From NCBI GenBank assembly GCA_958430865.1, contig CAUDNR010000291.1:65009-78345 (forward strand): 13,337 nucleotides of DNA, given 5' to 3'. The notes under the pieces were generated by a model, which saw nothing but the letters and a program-made list of their open reading frames with translations, made no database searches and had not been told where the DNA came from. Source of the DNA: Entrophospora sp. SA101. Its lineage: Eukaryota > Glomeromycota > Glomeromycetes > Entrophosporales > Entrophosporaceae. This document shows, piece after piece, positions 7,320 to 13,337 of the stretch. A program made the translations under genes and the position numbers. Numbering within the stretch: the first letter of the stretch is position 1; each line of letters starts with the position of its first letter.

Positions 7320-7831
7320 ATTTTTTAAATTTATTACATAAAATATTTCTTATTGAAGAATATATAGATACCAACCACCTAGCTGTATTGCTAATTATTT
7401 AAATATTTATACCTTTGTCAATTATAGGAGTTCAAGAAATCTTTTCATTGAATTAAATTAATAAAAATCCTGATCAATTATTATCTTTATATTCATTTTA
7501 TCTTGTAATGTTGCAACTATATAAGAGGCATCATACTAGTTTTGCTTTTTTTGCGAAGAAAAAATATATTTTATTACTATTATTATTATTATATAAATTA
7601 ATTTATTTAACATGGGTTACTTGTAAGATCTTTATTATTATTATTATGCTTATTGAAATTTCAATAATTTCTAATACAAATATTAATAATGGGTTTCTTC
7701 TAGTGTACCAAGTTTTTTAATATTATTACTTCTTTAATACATCAAAGAAATTACTATGTTAAATAATTTCTTACTGATTTGATCATATTAAAAAAATGCA
7801 TGATTAATGACATGAATGGCAGAAGATTTTT
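7320..7831. other. Intergenic stretch between the pseudogene and the CTP1 3' end
   Basis: The stretch is AT-rich with TTA/ATT microsatellite runs near 7573-7595 and 7635-7648. A leucine/isoleucine-rich open frame there is a by-product of these runs. The part next to 7831 should hold the 3' untranslated region of the minus-strand carrier gene, but no clear polyadenylation hexamer stands out. Confidence 0.4.
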
Positions 7832-9407
7832 TCACTTCTTTCTAACATTTTCAAGTTTATATAATCCAGTCATGACCTGTTCATACACCGTAAATATAAT
7901 CCCACCAGAAAGCTAATTATTTCACATTAAAAAAATCATTAAATAAATAATATTAATTATCATTAACTATTAAATTATATATAATATAACATTACTAACC
8001 AATAATCTACCCAATCTAGGTGTCACACCTTTCCAAAATGCAAATACTCCTTCTTCTTTTAATACTTTCCATGCACAATGGAATGAATTTTGGTACAAAC
8101 TGGTAGCATCTAATCCTTGCATTCTGGTTTTAACAACATCTAATGGCATTGTACTATAAACTGTTATTATACCAGCAATTGCTCCCATTAAGAATGTGAC
8201 TGACCATGGTAGTGGTTGTCCTGGTGTTGAATATTTTTGGAATCTTTGTTTCAAAGTTGAATACACTGAAAATCTTACCGCTTGATTTGCTCCTTGTCTC
8301 ATCATTACAGGAAACAATCCTCTATATATTCCCCCAATTCCTTCTTTGGCTACAATCAACGAAACACCTTGTATTTGGAGATTTTTGTAGTTTTATATAA
8401 AATATAAATAAATTATTTTTTTAATTTCAATCATAATGGTTAGTTAATTTAATTTTTAATCTACCGTGTACAAGTCCCTTGTATTGTGGAATAGAACGAT
8501 TTGTATCATGAATTAATTTTGTTCTGAAATCAATCAATCAATAATTAAATAATTGGTTTTTTTCCTCCTATAATCAATATATATAAGATTAAACAATGAC
8601 AACAATAGTAGTAATCTTACTTTATTGTTTCAGTTGGTGTAACAACTGTTATAGCTTCCACCATCCCTGCTCCCAATCCAGCTATAAAAATAAAAAACCA
8701 TAGAAACAATTAATTCAATTCTTACATTCAACAACAACAACAACATTGTGATTGATTTAATTATTTACCAATCATAGATTTAGGTCCTGTAAGGTTTCCT
8801 TTATCATCTTGCAACAAAAGTTTAAGTTGATCATAAGTTAAAAAACGGATTCCTGCTTTTGCTGCTGTGCCTATCACTAAGGCTGATAATCCTTTATATA
8901 GTGAAAAAAATCCTTGTGTTTTTACTGTAGTTACTGCACAATGAATTGGTCCTTTGAATTTCTTTATAATTTTTATAATTTTATTATTGTTATCTTTTTT
9001 TGAGGAAAGCAGTCATGATAAATTTATCAACCTTTTTATTTTCACCACTTTCACATGCTTTCTTTCTTTTCTTATTATTTATTATTCATTATTTATTAAC
9101 ATTACCTTTGTTGCACCTTGTAGTTGTAATTGTGTTTTAATAAATTCTGTTGGATACTATCAATTAAAAAACAACGAGTTAAAAAAGTGATATGTAAAGG
9201 TAAAGATTATTAAATCAAAATTCACCACTTACTGTTATTGTAGCTTCTACGCCACCAGCAATTGATCCTGCTAGAAGTGAATAGAAGATTTTATTGTCTC
9301 TCTACATACACATATATATATACATATATTAACATTGAATGTTAAACAAAATATTAATCTCACGAATTACATTTATTTAGAAAATACTTTACTTTTTTTT
9401 CAGACAT
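7832..9407 (-). CDS. CTP1: Mitochondrial citrate (tricarboxylate) carrier, intact, 8 exons
   Basis: This protein exchanges citrate for malate or other tricarboxylates across the inner mitochondrial membrane, supplying cytosolic citrate/acetyl-CoA. Exons on the minus strand are 9393-9407, 9233-9301, 9106-9156, 8769-8961, 8621-8681, 8465-8523, 8000-8367 and 7832-7912. The sum is 897 nt, i.e. 298 residues plus TGA, the normal family length. Every intron is GT-AG (76-144 bp) and all phases join. Three mitochondrial-carrier signatures are present: PTEFIK (30-35), PTETIK (125-130) and PLDVVKTR (224-231). CTP-type blocks include YKGLSALVIGTAAKAGIRF, YRGLFPVMMRQGANQAVRF and RLGRLLLSGGIIFTVYE. The start ATG at 9405-9407 gives a 5-codon first exon (MSEKK); it is the only upstream ATG that splices in phase. 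No lesion is visible. Expression and localisation are inferred from the family. Confidence 0.92.
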
Positions 9408-9575
9408 TAAATAATTATGAAATGAGAGATAAAATTTTAAACACTTTTTGGGAAATTGATTGAAAAAACGAAGCCCCTTTGTGGACCAATTCTTCCTCCG
9501 CCACGAGAGCAAATTTGGTGGTTTATGTTACCTTAACGATAATCACATGATCCGCTTCGCTTGATAATTAAGTAA
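9408..9575 (-). promoter_or_regulatory. Presumed CTP1 upstream region
   Basis: This is the sequence immediately 5' of the carrier start. The part at 9465-9560 is richer in G and C than its surroundings and contains CCCCTTT at 9474-9480 (resembling a fungal stress element core) and a CCAAT word at 9485-9489. These words are short and unproven. If the open frame on the other strand is a gene, this would be a shared divergent promoter. Confidence 0.3.
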
Positions 9576-9830
9576 CCAATTTCGGGTTTACATAAAATTG
9601 TAACGTGGAAGAAGGTTACCCTTTTTTTTGAAGAAATTAAATATGCAAGGCCAATAAAAGTTCAGCTACTAATTGACTTGCCCGAAATATATTGTACGGT
9701 GCGGGTCACTACAACTCATCAAATAACTTTAAAGCTAAATAGGGAAACATTGAATGCTTATCTGGAAAAAATAAACAGAGAGGGCATTCGATTTAAAGAA
9801 ATGATCGGTATTAGTTACACCACATATTAA
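9576..9830 (+). CDS. 84-codon open frame of unknown identity, possibly an exon
   Basis: Between a TAA at 9573-9575 and a TAA at 9828-9830 the plus strand is open for 84 codons, unusual for non-coding sequence this AT-rich. The peptide has balanced, globular composition: WKKVTLFFEEIKYARPIKV, QLLIDLPEIYCTVRVTTTHQ, ITLKLNRETLNAYLEKI, NREGIRFKEMIGISYTTY. It suggests alternating beta strands and a helix. There is no ATG near its start; the only ATG is close to the end, so it would have to be a terminal exon or a fragment. It faces away from CTP1. I recognise no family. Alternatives are the 3' exon of an unseen gene or a transposon fragment. Confidence 0.4.
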   Translation, partial: PISGLHKIVTWKKVTLFFEEIKYARPIKVQLLIDLPEIYCTVRVTTTHQITLKLNRETLNAYLEKINREGIRFKEMIGISYTTY

Positions 9831-9978
9831 ACATATACAAACTGACTAAGAATGGTATATAAAAGATTTGAGGAGTATATACCCTACTAAAAAATTACAC
9901 AAGAAATTGATTGTGGTATATACACTAATATGTAATAAGATAACAATTTTGGTTTGAATATTTTATTTATAAGAAATA

Positions 9979-10703
9979 CTAATTGTATAATACTTGTGTT
10001 ATGCATTCTTGATTGTTACTATCTTCTAAATTAATAATTTCATCAAAATCATTATAATCATCATAATTTCCACCATTGTAATCATAGTCATTATAATCAA
10101 AATCCAAGTCATTGTCAATTTCTTCATCTTCATCACCATCTTCAAATGCTTTCCAAAATAGTGGATTTGGTTAAGTAACCACGAAATTAATAATTGATTC
10201 ATTAAGCCATCATTTGTTATATAGACATATTTTGATTTTTCAATTTGATTATTATTATTTTCAGTAATTTCATTATATTTATCATTTAACAATTTGATGG
10301 TGAGTGTTTTTCTGGATGGTAATTCATAAGCATGATGTAGTTTTTTACAAAAATTGATTTTCTACAATTAATAATGGGAACACTACCAAAAATTGCTAGA
10401 GATAAATAATTGTCTAGCTCTTCTTTTTCTTTAATTGAGCACTTATCAATGAATCCTTCTGTGACTTTTTGTTTATTTTTTCCATGAACATTATCAAAAT
10501 CTTTCCTTTTACTTTTATTTTTTAACAAAATTTTCAATTCATTTGGTTCACTATTACAAGAAGTAAATGTTTAATCATGCAAAGAGGTTGTCCATCAAAA
10601 GCATGCTGACAATAATTACAAAGAAGCTATATAATGCTGCTTGTTATTTTTTCTTTCTAGTGGCTTTTTAAAAATGTTTCCAAATAAAATGCTGTGGTCT
10701 CAT
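9979..10703 (-). pseudogene. BED-finger hAT transposase relic with internal deletion
   Basis: Read on the minus strand, an N-terminal BED zinc finger appears first in pieces across frames: HFIWKHF, then CNYCQHAFDGQPLCMIKHLL and, one frame over, a Cys (SCNSEPNE). Next come VTEGFIDKCSIKEKEELDNY and, after shifts, LHHAYELPSRKTLTIKLLND, KSKYVYITNDG, SIINFVVT and PNPLFWKAFE. These match the N-terminal half of hAT transposases (the LPSRKTL and SDGW-type blocks). The frame then passes straight into an acidic tail (EDGDEDEEIDNDLDFDYN through DEIINLED) and stops with a TAG at 9979-9981. The catalytic DDE core and the C-terminal dimerisation block are absent, so most of the gene has been deleted internally. 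It is non-functional. Confidence 0.65.
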
Positions 10704-10961
10704 TTTCTCATTTAGATGATATTATTGATATAGAAATATTATATTTGTGTTGCTTCAAACTATAGGTGCATTTTATTATTTTTGTCATTATGATGGCAAT
10801 AGAAGTTTTCAATCTAGCATTTTGATAAATTGAGCATATAAAAATATTGCTAATGAAGTCATTTGATTGTCCCAAATGATAATTTTAAAAAAATTATTCA
10901 TTCCAGTTATTAGCTTTTAAAAATTTCAAATAACTTTAAATGTAACATATAAAACCCTGAA

Positions 10962-11186
10962 CAGTGTGTGAAATTGAGTGCGGGCATATGTGTTACATTA
11001 AAGGTAACCAATAATCTTTTGTGCAGAAAATTCATTGAAAAAAAATATATATATACATAAATTAATTTATTATTATTATAATTTTTATTTCAAATCAACA
11101 ATTATTGTTAAGATTTTTGATCACAATCAACAAAATGTGCGCATTTTTTATGTAATACACGTGCCTGCAATCAATTTCACACACTG
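10962..11186. mobile_element. 225-bp inverted-repeat element with CAGTG ends
   Basis: The left end at 10962-10998 (CAGTGTGTGAAATTGA, then GTGCGGGCATATGTGTTACA) matches the inverted right end at 11150-11186. The first 16 bases are identical, and about six mismatches occur over 37. CAGTG termini fit hAT-type elements. The expected 8-bp flanks (ACCCTGAA versus GTGTGAGG) do not match, so the insertion is old or the boundaries differ. The interior is low-complexity AT sequence. It lies about 260 bp outside the hAT relic on its left and need not belong to it. Confidence 0.6.
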
Positions 11187-11326
11187 GTGTGAGGAACTCG
11201 GACAATCATATTTGAACTGATATGTAAGAAAACATATAAAATACTCAGAATATCTTACTAAAATTGGCTAGTGACCTTCCTTTTTGGGCCATTTTTTTTA
11301 AAATCCAATTTCTATTTTTTATTATA

Positions 11327-12035
11327 CAGTCAGACCTCCATAAATGCACCCTCCATAAATACACACCCTCCATAAATGCATGCTATGTCTTGGTCCCAAC
11401 CTCAGGACTTAGTGATAAATGCACACCCTCCATACTCTGCACTGAACAGTATTTTTTCAGTCCCACTCATATGAAAACCCCCTCCATAAATGCACCCCAC
11501 GTGACTAATGTATAAAATTCATCGTGTAACTAGTATAAATTTAGAAATCATCGGCAAATTTTTTGATTTGATTGGATAATTTCCAATATGTAATGCAATC
11601 CAATTTCATGACTTTGTGTCACTAAATGCCTTCATAAAATGCAGGTTAATGAATTATTGTCTGTGAGGTTCCAGATGATGATAAAATAATCAAAGAGCTT
11701 GCAGAAATATATAAAAATAAAATGAATGTACCTGCTGACAATTTTGAGAAGATGACATCAAGCCTTGAGGAAGCATTAAAGGTCATGAAACTGTACATTC
11801 ATTTTATTACAGCAAGAAAAATAATGCTACAAACAAATAAAATTGGTTAATAAAATTGAAATATATATCAATATAAAAAAAATAAATTCATCAAAACAAA
11901 CTACAATGGATAGCTATTTTAGTATTACTGTTTTTAAAATATTGTGTATCATTTGTGACCAATGAAATTGCTTCTCTCCATAAATGCACACTGTCCCTTG
12001 GTCCCAAGGGGGGTGCATTTATGGAAGTCTGACTG
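11327..12035. mobile_element. 709-bp pogo-like non-autonomous element
   Basis: Terminal inverted repeats of 24 bp, at 11327-11350 and 12012-12035, start CAGTCAGACCTCCATAAATG and differ at one base. TA dinucleotides flank both ends (11325-11326 and 12036-12037), as in pogo/Tigger and other Tc1/mariner elements. Subterminal copies of CTCCATAAATGCACC-type motifs recur about six times within 11327-11500. Another lies near 11977, next to the right repeat, where a further dyad CCCTTGG/CCAAGGG occurs. The interior carries a short transposase-like remnant (separate entry). Near-identical ends suggest relatively recent movement. Confidence 0.85.
11653..11850 (+). pseudogene. C-terminal transposase-like remnant inside the pogo-like element
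   Basis: The frame reads EVPDDDKIIKELAEIYKNKM, VPADNFEKMTSSLEEALKVM and KLYIHFITARKIM, and stops with a TAA at 11848-11850. It opens just after a TGA and has no ATG at its head. Its charged helical composition and its position before the right terminal repeat suit the C-terminal segment of a pogo/Tigger transposase. The DDE domain and the DNA-binding domain are absent. Assignment rests on context rather than on a diagnostic motif. Confidence 0.45.
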
Positions 12036-12037
12036 TA

Positions 12038-12197
12038 TATAGAAAATATATTGTTTATTTAATTAAATAGATATTTTATTTATTTTTTTAAATATAAATA
12101 AATTTATAAATGGCAATAATGATGATGATGATAATAAAGTAATAACTAATTTTTTCTTTAATTGTTGTGGAAAATAACCCATTGTTTAACTATGAAC
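12038..12197. other. Short AT-rich spacer with GAT microsatellite
   Basis: A (GAT)n-like run lies near 12118-12134 and poly-A/T tracts elsewhere. No gene is visible. Confidence 0.4.
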
Positions 12198-12378
12198 TAG
12201 AGTTGTGGGTGGAATAATACATATTGGCAAATCACCCAGTCTGAAATCGGGTGAGATTAATTTCGCCCAATGACTGAAAATCTGAATTGTCCGATGAATT
12301 CTGAAATTGCCAAAATTAAAGAAATAATTTTATACAAATTTAACAATACAACAAACACTTGCAATGATTTTTTATTAA
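12198..12378. repeat. Putative 3' terminal region of the adjacent hAT element
   Basis: It begins TAGAGTTGTGGGTGGAATAA, which fits the hAT terminus consensus YARNG. It carries subterminal GGGTG words in both orientations, including the hairpin TCACCC/GGGTGA at about 12227-12249. It lies downstream of the stop codon of the minus-strand hAT transposase relic, the position expected for the element's 3' end. The other end lies outside the window, so neither the terminal repeat nor the target duplication can be confirmed. Confidence 0.35.
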
Positions 12379-13003
12379 TCACATTTCAATTTTTTCATTT
12401 AATAACACTATAATCTTATTATTAATCTTTTCAATGGAAAAAATATCAGCTGCAGTTTGAGGATCCCACATGCTTTCTTTGTTTTCATCAAAATTTTCTT
12501 TTATAAATTCTTCATCATCTGCAATATCTACACCAGAATACATAACTATTTCATCAAGGTCATTAATGATTTCTGGTGCATCAAGATTCGAAATATCTTC
12601 TAGGCTTAATTGATCTTCACCATCAAGTTCACTAAAAGATTCTGTAAAATTTTCTTCTGAATCCTTGTCCAGATCATTATCTTCTTGAAATAAATTAGCA
12701 TATTTTAATATATTTTGAACATATTCTTCACTTCTCAAAATACTATAATATGGTAATTCCATTTTTGAATTAGCAATATAGTATGCTGCCATTTTTTGCA
12801 TACATTCAATCTTTTCTAACTTCAAACAAATGCGTCTCTTTCCATAAAAATACCCAAGAGAGGACCAGATTCACTCACAAGCAGCAGCAGCATGAGGTAC
12901 AATGGCAAAAGGTTTTAATGCTAATTCCACAATATATTCTTTTTCAAAGCATAGTGGACTTTCGATTTTATCACTAAATGCGACATAAAGTGACAATCAT
13001 ATT
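12379..13003 (-). pseudogene. hAT transposase C-terminal part with one premature stop
   Basis: From about 13003 downward one frame reads VAFSDKIESPLCFEKEYIV, ELALKPFAIVPHAAAACE, a TGA at 12871-12873, then IWSSLGYFYGKRRICLKLEK, CMQKMAAYYIANSKMELPYY, and a long acidic tail with MWDPQTAADIFSIEKI, ending with a TGA at 12379. The block P-H-A-A-A-C-E-R-x-W-S is the hAT C-terminal dimerisation motif. The TGA occupies the Arg position, a change expected from CGA, with an extra Ala before the Cys. Apart from that stop the frame is long and clean, so the decay looks recent. The acidic tail is about 90 residues. Confidence 0.7.
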
Positions 13004-13230
13004 TATATTGTGCAACTAACAAAATTAATTGAAAAAGTACTTTAAAATACTCATTAATGTGACATAAAAATTCCACAAACAAATATGCATGAAATTTTGC
13101 ATAAACATCCTTTGGTGCTTTATATACTGAAAGTTCTTTCACATCAAGTCCATCAAGTTCAGTTGCAGAGATGAACAAGAAGTGAAGTTCATAGGTTGAC
13201 AACAGTAAATCTGCACAGAGCTTTCTGAAA
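12921..13230 (-). pseudogene. Open segment upstream of the hAT C-terminus, shifted frame
   Basis: A 93-codon frame without ATG reads LSTYELHFLFISATELDGLD, VKELSVYKAPKDVYAKFHAY and an aromatic/hydrophobic stretch, and overlaps the start of the hAT C-terminal frame. It probably represents the preceding part of the same transposase after a frameshift near 12990-13010, because it sits in the right order and strand. I cannot match it to a specific hAT block with certainty. The remaining 107 bases to the window edge show nothing clear. Confidence 0.35.
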
Positions 13231-13337
13231 TTGTCATGATTTTAGGTACCTTTGTTATATAATACTACTGATCTTTTACATTGTCAATATTTTATATGAA
13301 CTGTTGAGATTAATAAATCACATTTCCTTCCCTTACA

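Noticed and set aside
7508..7720. Hydrophobic 70-residue open frame
   Set aside because: It is made mostly of TTA/ATT microsatellite runs giving L and I. There is no conserved feature.
8206..9190. Plus-strand open frames at 8206-8400 and 8954-9190
   Set aside because: They lie antisense to exons and introns of the intact CTP1 gene.
11035..11220. 61-residue plus-strand frame
   Set aside because: It spans the low-complexity interior and right terminal repeat of the 225-bp inverted-repeat element.
11264..11515. 83-residue frame with repeated TPSINA-like words
   Set aside because: It arises from the repeated CTCCATAAATGCACC motifs of the pogo-like element terminus and is not a protein.
12783..12977. 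64-residue plus-strand frame
   Set aside because: It is antisense to the hAT C-terminal relic, whose motifs are clear on the minus strand.

Overview
This is a strongly AT-rich eukaryotic window. It carries one intact intron-rich housekeeping gene, one decayed housekeeping gene, one unusual repeat-protein locus, and many DNA-transposon remnants. The carrier gene reads best as a fungal citrate carrier (CTP1) with seven short GT-AG introns, and the decayed gene as a fungal-type Golgi apyrase (YND1). Together with the AT bias and the dense load of BED/hAT and pogo-like relics, this suggests an early-diverging, transposon-rich fungus, most like a Glomeromycotina (Rhizophagus-type) genome. The organism assignment is inference.

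Layout: 1-330 is a patch visibly richer in G+C with weak coding potential. 522-1640 is AT-rich and non-coding with several small dyads. 1640-1960 is an old tandem duplication of about 159 bp upstream of a locus at 2191-3380. That locus has a glutamine-rich open frame (2191-2598), then, in another frame, four 59-residue repeats (2562-3380). 3858-4016 is a broken hAT transposase C-terminus. 4344-5105 holds parts of three further elements: a pogo-like end with an acidic transposase tail, a hAT-like terminus, and a 255-bp inverted-repeat element carrying a zinc-ribbon-like relic. 5473-5545 is a simple repeat and 5596-6043 a 448-bp MITE. 6101-7319 is the apyrase pseudogene.

The intact CTP1 gene lies on the minus strand (7832-9407, 8 exons, 298 residues). 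Head-to-head with it is an 84-codon open frame of unknown identity (9576-9830). 9979-10703 is an internally deleted BED/hAT relic, 10962-11186 a short inverted-repeat element, and 11327-12035 a 709-bp pogo-like element with near-perfect terminal repeats and a transposase-like remnant. 12379 to the right edge is the C-terminal part of another hAT transposase, with one premature stop in the CER motif.

The genes do not form a pathway. CTP1 is the only one that looks fully functional. The most unusual locus is the Q-rich/tandem-repeat one, whose repeats diverge mainly by synonymous changes. The open frame opposite CTP1 is the second candidate for an undescribed gene.
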